Shown one piece after another: positions 21,829-31,690 of a stretch of DNA of 64,000 nt. The notes under the pieces are model-generated. The model worked only from the letters and a program-made list of their open reading frames with translations, was not told where the DNA came from and did not search any database. The DNA is from Fallopia convolvulus (Eukaryota > Streptophyta > Magnoliopsida > Caryophyllales > Polygonaceae). Each line of letters starts with the position of its first letter. The first letter of the stretch is position 1. A program made the translations under genes and the position numbers. The stretch lies in contig OZ024720.1 of assembly GCA_964016875.1 (NCBI GenBank), forward strand, positions 17,038,242-17,102,241, in the 5' to 3' direction.

Positions 21829-22592
21829 ATGGCTTCAAAATGGTGGATTCTTGCTCTAGCTTGCCTCTTCATCTCATTCCAAACCACGAAAGGGCAAGCA
21901 CCAGCAGCTGCACCATCTACTGTAGCCTCGACACCACCACCAACCACGCCTTCAGCTCCACCTCCGTCTTCCGCACCTCCACCAACCACATTGCCTTCAC
22001 CATCCTCAAGCCCAGCTGCCCCACCACCATCAACACCCCCGCCCACTGCCTCCTCTCCAACTCCGCCACCAGTACAACCACCAGCACCGGTGGCTTCTCC
22101 ACCTGCACCTGCAGTACCTCCACCAAAGGCCTCACCAGCACCCGCCCCATCAAGCCCGCCACCACCACCAGTACCCGCCCCATCAAGCCCACCACCAGCA
22201 CCTGCACCAGTCCTTGCAACGCCATTACCGTCTCCAGTTAGTGCACCGGCTCCATCACACAAGGGCAAAAAGAAGAGGAAGCACAAGCATAAGAAACATC
22301 ATCATGCACCTGCACCAGCACCAACTGTCCAGAGTCCTCCAGCGCCTCCTGCAATTACAGACTCAGATGATACCACACCAGCGCCTTCTCCTTCAAATCC
22401 GGTAAATGCCAAAATCATTGACTGATTTTTTTTTTAAAAAAAAAATTAAGCTTGCTCAATTTGCCTGCTTTTTTGGTTTTATGATTACAGAGCAAAGGAA
22501 TGTCACTTCACCAGATACATGGAGAGTCCAGGATGTGGCGAGCAACAGTCACTGCATTTGTCCTTCTTGCTATTGTGATAGGCTTCCAGTAA
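21829..22592 (+). CDS. Lysine-rich classical arabinogalactan protein, two exons
   Basis: Exon 1 is 21829-22401 and exon 2 is 22491-22592, joined in phase 0 (CCG|GTAAAT donor, ATTACAG acceptor), giving about 224 residues. An N-terminal signal peptide (MASKWWILALACLFISF, cleaved near residue 23) precedes a long Pro/Ala/Ser/Thr domain full of AP, SP, TP and SPPPPP runs, the sites of hydroxyproline arabinogalactan and extensin-type glycosylation. A short Lys/His-rich block near residues 145-160 (KGKKKRKHKHKKHHH) interrupts it, the diagnostic feature of the AGP17/18/19 subclass. Exon 2 supplies a C-terminal hydrophobic tail (ATVTAFVLLAIVIGF) for GPI anchoring. Expected at the outer plasma membrane and cell wall, with roles in growth and signalling in relatives. 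Without splicing the frame would end at 22425 and lose the anchor. Confidence 0.9.
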
Positions 22593-22890
22593 TCACGGAT
22601 ATTATGCTTACATTTTTCTTGATTCTTTGCTTTATGTATCATCATTTGATACACTTGAGATATGATTTATCATTTATCATTCATTGCTTTGATTTTTATT
22701 AAAATCTTTTGATGAGAATATAAATGCCGATTGAACAATCCATAGAGATTTGATGCAACACCAGAATGAAACTTTCTCCAGTTCATAACATGTATATGCC
22801 ATCAGGTAGATAATATGAAAAACTACTAATTCTGAAAAACAAGGCTACAAATAAACTTGATCAGAGAGTAGATGTAAAACTAATGGAGTT

Positions 22891-23859
22891 TTATGGGGAG
22901 AACAATGGGGAAAAACCCATCTCAAAGCTGATTCCAGGATAATCCTCACTAAACATCCTCTCGAAAGTCATACTCAAGCACAAGTCCCAGACTCCCAGGT
23001 TGTCTACTAGTTTGTGATGCTGCAGACATCCTGCACACTGACAAATGTAGAAAAGTTTGAGTTGACGAGTAAATGATAGTTTCAATGACAGGTATATTCG
23101 TAGGTGCAATTTCGACGAAATATTGATGATAACAAAAATCAAAACTTAGAAATTCCTTTCAATTCCCAGCTAATTCTTGCAATAGATTTATTACTGCTGA
23201 CAGTTTGAGCAGGGGTACCCCCATCTTGACCCCCAGATTCCACTGTAGCCGAGCCTCACTGGGTTAATGATGATGATGACAACATATGAATGTCCATGAA
23301 TAAAGAAACCACCATAGTGCCTGGACAAACACAGTCCCTCGTTTATAGGCTAGTCTATTTATCAGCCTTTTTGTCTGTTCACCACAAACATTGCAGGTAA
23401 ACTGCGCAAGCAACCTTCTCCGAGGAAGCTTTAAATCAATACTAGATTCCGACAATCATCAGAAGAAGGCATGATAGATTGAAATGTAAATCTTAAGCCT
23501 CATTACACGAACTCACTCATTGTTCATGGGACACTGGCAGCAGAAGAATTCCTCTCATTCAACTGTTATTCAAACACATTAGCCCTAGTACAAGATCACT
23601 AATTATTTTAAGACAACAGATAGTATCAAGGATTGCATACTCATCATCAATGCCCATGAATTGCTTTAAAAGCCAAGATTTCGAAAGCCATTACCGTAGA
23701 AGAATCACTCGCGAAGGACTCTGGAGGCTCGGCTTCTGGATTAAGTTCAGAGTCGCCACCGTGAGAACAACACACCCTTAGCGATGTTTTCCGGAAGCCT
23801 GATTTGGCAAGGGAGCAAATGTATACGAAATTCGCAATCTGCTATTTAAGAGCAACCAT
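22891..23859 (-). pseudogene. DNL-type zinc-ribbon protein gene, apparently decayed
   Basis: Exon pieces on the minus strand: about 23859-23695 (transit-peptide-like, Ser/Arg-rich, then acidic), 23441-23321 with the zinc-ribbon half (FTCNVCGEQTKRLINRLAY), and 23037 to about 22891 with the other half (CAGCLQHHKLVDNL). Together these give the CxxC...CxxC ribbon and DNL motif of the Hep1/Tim15/ZR family, organellar Hsp70 partners. The intron after VFVQ starts with GC, a GC-AG intron. Lesions: TAG at 23842-23844 five codons after the only good ATG; no in-frame join visible between exons 1 and 2; and an 8-bp imperfect tandem duplication (22985-23000) that shifts frame just after DNL, so the conserved EYDFRE-type tail reads in another frame (would stop at 22949). 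The zinc ribbon itself is intact. It could still be expressed with an altered tail. Confidence 0.6.
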
Positions 23860-24130
23860 CAGATGAATTTGATGTACAAAATTAAGAAGAAACCAAAAAT
23901 CTGTTTGAGTGAGAAAAAAAATCCAGATGGAAGAGAACAGGCGAATTATTGGCAATATACAATTTGTTGCTTAGGTATGGGTCGTCAGACGTGAAATGCT
24001 CTACCCGTTACCCAAACCACTCGATATCTCACCGTATAACTTTTGTATAACCACGGTAGTTTATGTCTATAAATAAATCGTCATACATAAACTAAAATAA
24101 ATATTCATAATAATCCATACATAAACAAAA
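23860..24130. other. Spacer between the zinc-ribbon gene and a Mutator-like element
   Basis: No ORF. A GGGTCG/CACTCG-containing block near 23975-24060 resembles wording near 25480-25680 on the other side of the Mutator-like element, so the element probably inserted into an older repeat. Confidence 0.35.
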
Positions 24131-25322
24131 GAGGAATTGACTGAAAACCACCCGTATAATATGACATATTTTACTTAACCACCCGTATTTTCAATAATTA
24201 TAAAAAACCACCCGTATTAAAGGCTCCGTTAAAAATTAACCACCCAAAACCCAGATATGTTACCCTCCGTCAAAAACGCTGACATGGCTCTCAATTTTCA
24301 ATTTTTTTTCTTTACCTTGCCACATGGCACTCACATTTTAATTAATTTTTTTCTTTCTTTTACATCTCTCTCCTCTCCTCTCTTTTCTTTTCTTTCCTCA
24401 CAGACAAGCCCGACTCCCTCTGCTCTTTCTTCCTCCTCCATCCCTCACCCCTCTCTTGCTCACCTCAACCCAACCCGGCCACCACCTATCCGCCCGACCA
24501 ACACCATATACCAACATCGTTGCCTGCTCAGTCCGACCCCGCAGCCCTCTCCACTCCGCTTATCAAAACCCTATCCAGACACAAGTCCGATCAATTTCTT
24601 CAATCCAGACATCACAAAATCGAAATTGACGGATGAAAATTGACGCCCCAATCAGAGATAAATGCCGCCACCAATCCCCGTCGCTCCTCCTCAGGCTCCT
24701 TCTCCAAAATAGCTCTTCGAAGAGCATCTCTTCTCTCTTCCTCATCGCGCTCACTCCCTCCTCCGCCTCCACCGCCAACTCCAGCGCAAGCTGCGCGTCA
24801 CTCATCACCGGCGGCGACCTCTTCTTCCTAGGGCTCCTAGTCGGCCTCCACCGCTTGTCGTCGTCGTTGTTGATGGATTTGTTGCTGCTAATGCCGGAGA
24901 TTCGTGGTTGGAGATTAGAGGGGAAGTGGAATCGGGAATTGAAGAGGGGGAGGATTCGGTACCGGCGGCGGCCTATTCTTCCTAGGGCTCCAGATCGGCC
25001 TTCGTCATCGCCGTCGTTGCTGTTGCATTTGAGGGGAAGTGGAATCGGGAATCAGAGAGGGGGAGGATCTGAATTTTTTTATTGGGAATTTTTTTAGGGT
25101 TTTTATTTAATTGGGGATTTTTGATGTGGCAAGGTTTAAGAAAAAAATAAAATAAAATGGAGTGCCATATCACTCTTATTTAACGAAAGTTAACGGATCT
25201 AGGTTTTGGGTGGTAAATTACTAACGGAGCTTATAATATGGGTGGTTTTAAATAATTATTGAAAATACGGGTGGTTAAGTGAAATATGCCATATTATACA
25301 GGTGGTTTTCAGCCAATTCCTC
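24131..25322. mobile_element. Non-autonomous Mutator-like element with long TIRs and perfect 9-bp TSD
   Basis: 1192 bp flanked by TAAACAAAA on both sides (24122-24130 and 25323-25331). Terminal inverted repeats extend over 100 bp and are built of repeated ACCACCCGTAT units. The interior (about 24360-25080) is much more GC-rich and has an internal direct repeat: the stretch with CTTCTTCCTAGGGCTCC and GGGGAAGTGGAATCGGGAA occurs twice. That composition fits a captured host gene fragment (Pack-MULE), but I cannot name the donor. Short ORFs (24563-24808 minus, 24633-25097 plus) show no known domain. Confidence 0.82.
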
Positions 25323-25331
25323 TAAACAAAA

Positions 25332-25853
25332 CAAATCTCATAAACAATAAATATCAATTGGGGTCAAAAATGGGTTACAAATGGACTTATTTATCAAAGA
25401 CCCGAAATGAGTTATATGGGTGACTTCAAAGTCCTATACATATTATTAATTATGGATTGAAATGGGTTATATGCATGGTTTAGGTGAAACGGGGATGGGT
25501 CGGGTTAATGGGTCGAATTATTGGGTGATAAAATCTCACCCTTACCTGACCCATAACCTGTTTCACCCCGTCACTTGAACCGCCCATTACCCGCTTTAAT
25601 TGGGTTTTCACCTGTTTATTTTGGGTGGAACGGGTGACCAACGGATGAGTCGGTTACCCGTGGGTAATTGACAGCCCTACTTAGGCCTTCCATAAACAGT
25701 TTCCAGTTTCAACGAGTTTCAAGTAAAAAAAAAGATAAATTGGTGAAATTGGCCACGAAATCCATCAATTTGGGTTTCACTGTCGGTGCATATATCTATA
25801 GTCAATTGGAGTGTGTCAAGTTGCACTCCTTTTGACCAATTAAATATGTATTA
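25332..25853. other. Intergenic repeat-like spacer
   Basis: No ORF. Rich in GGGTTA/TAACCC-type phrases ('atgggtcgggttaatgggtcg', 'acccgtgggtaattgacagcccta'), typical of dispersed plant repeats with inverted similarity to 23960-24060. Confidence 0.35.
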
Positions 25854-26824
25854 GGATTAATTACAGAAATCACTCCTTATCTTACCTAGTTTGCAAAAAA
25901 TCGCCCTTGTCTTTTATGGTAAACTACGCTTAATATATACTCCGTTTTCACTTAACTACCCGAACTAATTTTCCATCCATTCAATGGTAAAATCAGGGTC
26001 AAATACCAATTTTACCCCTAGGTTAAATGAATTTGGAGTCTTATCTCATTCCAAAACCAATCTTTCATCCATTGCTAAATCACGACTGTGCATTGGAGAG
26101 ATATTGCAGGTTAAATGAAATTGGCGTTGGAGGTCGTTCTTGATTTAACACTTTTAAGTCGGGAAAGTGCTCTTACAATGATTATTGGTAGTTTATCACG
26201 TGTGGACAAATATTCCTAGCTAGTTATTATGAAAGGGGCAAAAACATTTCTCCTTGCTCGAGAACAAAATCGAACTGTTCATATCTCGAGGTTAAATTCC
26301 TAGCATGGGAGGCAGATTAGGAAGAAGGGTTGCCCACTTCACTAACCTTCTAATCAAACTCGCTGAAAACCATCTTTCTGCTTCCAAGGTTAAATTCTTC
26401 CCCGAAAAGGCATTTTTCATTCCAATTTCCCTCCATTCATTGTCCTTAAAATTGAAATTATATCAATTTTTTTTTCAATTTCTTCCCTGGATCGAGATTA
26501 AGAGGGTTCGAGAATCCCTCTATAGATTTGAGCTTGAAAAGGTGCAAATGCTAAACAGGGAAGGTAAGAAGAAGAAGCGGGGATAGATTTTGGAATGGAT
26601 GAAAAGACAGATTTTGGAATGAGATAAGAAACCAAATTCAATAAACCTAGGGGGCAATTGGTCTTTTGACCCCAATTTGACAATTAAATGGATGGAAAAT
26701 TAGTTCGGGTGGTTAAGTGAAAACGGAGTATATATAAAGGTGGTTTTTCATAAAATAAAATAAAATAAGGGGTGGTTTTTTTTGCAAACTAGGTAAAATA
26801 AGGGGTGGTTTTTATAATTCACCT
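25854..26824. mobile_element. Second Mutator-like element with long TIRs
   Basis: Long terminal inverted repeats share CTTACCTAGTTTGCAAAAAA, ATATACTCCGTTTTCACTTA and AACTAATTTTCCATCCAT at both ends. Flanks TATGTATTA and TATATATTA match 8/9. The exact ends are uncertain by one or two bases. The interior holds a captured-looking segment (see the ORF at 26305). Confidence 0.7.
26305..26586 (+). CDS. Short ORF inside the Mutator-like element, possible captured exon
   Basis: It opens MGGRLGRRVAHFTNLLIKLA, which looks like genuine protein-coding sequence. A possible splice donor (AAG|GTTAAAT) follows after about 28 codons, after which the frame becomes generic. No known domain is recognised. Best read as a fragment of a host gene exon carried by the element, with low certainty. 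Confidence 0.3.
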   Translation: MGGRLGRRVAHFTNLLIKLAENHLSASKVKFFPEKAFFIPISLHSLSLKLKLYQFFFQFLPWIEIKRVRESLYRFELEKVQMLNREGKKKKRG

Positions 26825-26833
26825 TATATATTA

Positions 26834-27205
26834 TGAAAGGAACCACTCAAGGAGAATCTCGCTTGAGGCAAGACCACTGAGTACAAGGATCTCGTACATA
26901 AGAATTTGGCTGAATAAGACTTAAATATTGATAATTTTTCTGGATGATTACAACTGACCTTGACATAGGTTTAAATAGCACATCACCCTCATATTGAGGG
27001 AGAAAATTAAGGCTTACTGATTTCTGAAAATCAGGGCATTTATTCTCCTAGCTAAAAATCAGAGAATTTATTTTTTAGCTAAAATTAAGGACTCTATCTT
27101 CTAGGTAATATTAATGACTCTTATCTTACTGACTCATGATAGCTTAGACTAAGTAATAGCATGGAATAAAATACGAAAAGGAATGAAATAACTAGAATCA
27201 TATCA
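26834..27205 (-). repeat. 3' LTR of the small LTR element
   Basis: Begins TGAAAGGAACCACTC and ends GAATCATATCA; its partner is 34159-34446 plus 50651-50731. Small differences exist between the two (for example TGAAAGG versus TGATAGA at the start), indicating some age. Confidence 0.85.
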
Positions 27206-30200
27206 ATGCATCCCCCAAAATTCGCCTTGACCTCAAGGCGAAATCGAGGCACTTTCTTCCCCTAAGTGATAACCCCTAAGCAGTTTCCCCATGGTCCATT
27301 GATGTTTTGACCACTTGCTGGCTTGTCTGACTTTTCTTTGAGATCGAGCAAGGTCAAGTTTGAAGTTTGATTTTTTTATTCATCAAGGCTGGGTAGGGAA
27401 GAAGAAAATCTAATAAAGCGGGGGCTGAGGTGTGTGATGGTGCGTGAAATAACAACTTAATAATCAAGGGATAATTAGTGAATATAAGAAGGAAAAGAAA
27501 TGATGCGTCGCGTTGTATGCACGCGACTAAACGTACCATATATCTATTTTGATCAGGCAAGCTTGAGTTTCATGGCAATTAAATCATGAGGGCAAATACT
27601 TGGTCTTGATTAAAACACAAACGGGCTTGGCCCATAAGATAAGTATAAACACATGGCCCAATAAATAAAAAAGGCTTGGCCTAAAATCACGTGGCTTGGC
27701 CCAACATAAAACCGATCAACGCAAATATCAAAAGGACCAAATCTCAACTTGATTGTTTTGGTCAAATATGGGGGCAAACTGCCACATCATCACTGTCATG
27801 TGCTCCTACGTACATGAATCTTCAGTTGTTTTCTTTGTGGAAGAAATCAAGCAAGATATCCCACATTGGTCATGTGAAGGGCAAGCAGGCTGCTGGCCAG
27901 TCTTATATATAGACGGATTATGAGAATTAAAAGGGTCGAAAAACCCCTCTGGCTCGAGAACTATCTCGCTTGCTGAAGCTCGATGTGTTTGATCTTCGAG
28001 TGAGATCGCGCTATTTACGGTATAAAGTCCAAAAGCTTTATTTGTAAAGAGTACAAAAACAATCAGTTAAAGGGTGGGAAGGAGGAATAATCCATGTACG
28101 AAGACCGTTCGGTTGTACGAAACCCGAGAGTTAGTATTTATTAAAATCCCCTTTATAGCGCATATTATATCGGGTTTCAAGAGAGTGGTTTTGTGATTGG
28201 GGATTTTTTCTATTTTTGGAATTGTTGCTTCACCTGATTTTTCTTCAATCTTCATCGCTTTTGACTTGACATTGTCAACTTCTCCTAGGGGGACCAATTT
28301 CTCAGTCGACTTGTCAACTTTGTAATAACCACTAATTTTAGTAATATATTTTAATTATGAAAAATAGTTTTCTCTCCTTAATAATAATAATTTTTTAAGA
28401 ATAACTTTATACTAAAATTTTAAAAAAATTCCTAACTCCTCGATAAAATTCCTAACTCCTTGCTTATGTTAAAATAGTGGATTTTTGGGGATAAGCTAAC
28501 AAAAATAAAATTAAATAGGTGGAAGTGCAAAAAGTCGGGTTTGAACCCGAGACCTCTCACCTAAAACCTTCCACACATTTTTTCCTTCCCCAACCACTAT
28601 GCTAAATCACTTTTCTTTACTAACTTAATCCTCTAATTAATCTTAATCCACTCTTTTTGTCTCTTTCCCCTAAGTGTCCGCTCAAGCGTCCGGTCCGAGA
28701 GCTTCGACCGCCAGTCCGTCGCCGGTGACGGCTCTGCACCGCCGTTGTACGCCCCATCACCTCACCTTTCTCCCTTCCCCATTCTCCCTCACCTTCCCAA
28801 GGAGCCCTAGAACTAATCACCATCATTAGCCTTAAGGAGAGCCTTTTTCTGGGCTATTTAAGAGGGGGCAAGGGCAGGAGAAGCAAACACAGAAACACTC
28901 TTCTTCTCTCCCTCTCGTTCGAATTCCATCTGAGCACAATTTTTTTCTTCAGAAAGCCAAATCTGAATTTTTTCTCACCTTCTTCCGCCCTTTCTCTCCT
29001 CCGTCTCCGACTGCCTCACTCTCTTTTTCCGACCACCCTTACCGTCTTCACGCCTTCGTCGGACTACTCGGAGGCAAACACCGTGCCCCATCGCCTCGTT
29101 GTCCCTACTAGTGCGTGCTATCATTGTTTTGTTAACAACGAAGAATGCTGAAGAAGTAGAAGGAGCAAGGGAGTTGGAATGCTTGTACTCCTTGAGCCCA
29201 ACCTTCTATTAGGCTAAATCTGGTGGTCGATTGGGCCGAGCAACAACAAACAGAACAGGCCTATTTTTTTCTTTTCAATAACTTGCAAGTTGAAGAAGGA
29301 GCCATTTTGGCCCAAATCTCTTCCGTCCAGCCCATTCCCTTCCGAGTCCAAATCCATCTTGTTGGTATAATCACGATCCTTATTTAATTGTCTACTATTT
29401 TATTTAAAATTATTTTATTATAAATCATAATTAGTTTGAAGAATTTACATAAAAACCTATTTTTAGACTTTATGGAAAAATGTATGAAAAATACTTCTAA
29501 TATGCTACCCAAGATATTTATAATTTTAAATAAATTATAAATATTCTTCTAACATGATAATATTATTGGAATAATATTAAGAGTCACGCTCGGGTGCCTT
29601 AATATTATAGGGTAAGAGTTGCGAGCAATTTCAGACCATTGGATCAAAAAAAATTAACAGTACAGATTAAAAGAAATGGGTTTAGTAGAAAAAAAGAAAA
29701 AAGGGGTGGTTCATTTAAGATGGCACACACGGGTAAATAAGCCAAACTTCTAAATTTATGGACGGAATTACCCTTCTATCATAAAAAGCTGATTCTACCC
29801 AGAAATCCCAAAACACGCTCAATCTTCACATCAACTTCTCTCCCCGGTAGATGTTTCGCCCCTAAACATCAATCAATCACGTCGGATCTCACCCAAATTC
29901 ACCATTAAAGCGGTTCAAAATAAACAATGAAGAAAGGAATCGAAGAAGTATGAACCGATTTAATTTTTTTCTAGGATTTAGGGTTCTAGATTTCAGATTT
30001 GGCAATAGTTAATTGCAATTTAAATTTTCTAGGGTTTAGGGTTTACGATTCTTAGATTTAGCATTTGGCAGTATGAATTGTTGTTAATCCATTTCAAAAG
30101 CATTTAGATTCAGCCTTTGCATCTTTCTTATCCATTCAATCTTGTTTTTCATCTTCAATTCACCTAAAGACACTCCTTTTTCTGATATTTGTAATTGATT

Positions 30201-30399
30201 TGCAACTTTTTGTGTTCCTTTACTATTTTTAAAATATATATTTCTAGATCTAGTATTGAATATGAATTGTTGTTGAGATGTTGGTTGTTGGATGTATTCA
30301 ATCTAATAAATCTGCATCTATTGAATTAGAGCTTGAGGAGGAAATCTGGTGCATTGATCTTTGTATGATTGTTCCGATTGTTATCCTGATAATATATTA

Positions 30400-31690
30400 A
30401 TTATTACATTGGTTCACATCTTTGTTTGATGAGTTTCATCATAAGCACTATTATGGTTCATTGTGTTTTCATAACAACTATTATGTCATACCATTTAGTT
30501 CATGATAGATATTATTTTGATTCATTGTGTGATTAATGATGCAAATTTTGTATATTGTTGTTGTTACGGAGATGTCCTTATAATAAACATCATGTTCATT
30601 ACATATTTTGGTCATTTTGTTTGATTTTTAAATGTTGGACATGAAACTTTCAAATGATCATGTCATTTGGTAGCCTATTAGCTCAAATGGTAGAGCAATG
30701 TGTATGTGCACATAAATGTGGGTTCAAATCCCACATAGGCTAATTCTTGATACGGTCATGTCGTTTAGTTCATATCGGTTGTTCTTTTGGTTCATGACTT
30801 CTTAAGGTAAGGTTCATAATATTTCTTCTTATGGTTCATGTCTTTTAGTTTATGCTAGTTATTATTTTCTTTCGTGATTTTTGGTTCATGGTACTTGTTC
30901 TTTGGGTTCATGTTTTTGTAAGCTAGGTTCATAATAATTCTTATGGTTCATGACTTTTACTTCTTAATAGTTTATCTTATAGCTCATGTCTTTTAAGTCA
31001 TACTAGTTATTTTGGTTCATGACTTTTGTTCTTTTAGTTCATGTTTTATAAGCATGAGTTTATAATATTTCATCTTATCATTTTTAGTTCATAAAAGTTG
31101 GACTAATGGTTCATTACTTTATATAGTCAGGTTCATAACAATTGTCAATAAGATTCATGAAATTTAATTCACAATAACATGTGTTATGATTTATAAATGG
31201 TATTATGCTGATTCATGTTATACAGTTAAGTTCATAAACATTATCAATAAGGTTCATGAAAATTATCCTTAAAAGCATAATATTGTATTACATGAAGTTG
31301 GGTCTAAAGTTGAGACTAAATTTCAAGCACGTAAGAGAAGGCTAAAATAAAATTGAACCAAGATCTCAAACTCATCCACTCTTTATACAATTTCAAGCAT
31401 ACATACTCAAAAGCTTTATTCAGCGATTTTGGCATACTAGGTTCATAAGTTCATAACATTTGTCAATAAAGTTCATGAAATTTAATTCATAATACTTGTT
31501 ATTTTTGTCACATAATCTAATACATACATCGTATTTTGTGGGTTCATGTCTTTATACGATTAGGTTCATAACAATTATCAACAAAGTTCATGGAATTTAA
31601 TTCACAATACTTCGTACGTGTGTCATGTATTCTTGTTCATAAATGGTATGAGTTTAAAATTTGGTATGCTAGGTTCATAATTTATGAACA
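30400..31690. repeat. Degenerate GTTCAT-rich repeat region
   Basis: About 1.3 kb in which GGTTCATG, GTTCATAA and TTAGTTCAT recur every 20-60 bp, with variants such as 'aggttcataacaattatcaa' repeated several times (around 31130, 31240, 31460, 31560). No coding frame. Confidence 0.7.
30672..30741 (+). tRNA. tRNA-like sequence, irregular anticodon loop (probably a pseudo-tRNA)
   Basis: The 7-bp acceptor stem AGCCTAT/ATAGGCT pairs perfectly. The D arm (GCTC/GAGC) and T arm (GTGGG-TTCAAAT-CCCAC) are canonical, and the A box (TAGCTCAAATGG) and B box (GGTTCAAATCC) fit the consensus. The anticodon arm pairs as ATGTG/CACAT but leaves a 6-nt loop (TATGTG) instead of 7, with a 4-nt variable loop, so the anticodon cannot be assigned. 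It lies in a transposon, so a captured or decayed tRNA is likelier than a working gene. Confidence 0.55.

Noticed and set aside
21819..22286. Long minus-strand Gly/Ala-rich ORF opposite the AGP gene
   Set aside because: It is the antisense shadow of the Pro/Ala-rich AGP coding sequence; the plus strand has signal peptide, Lys block, matching intron and GPI tail.
24257..25097. Plus-strand ORFs as host genes
   Set aside because: They lie inside a Mutator-like element with long TIRs and target duplication; Ser/Leu/Pro-rich composition reflects GC-rich repeats and no domain is recognisable.
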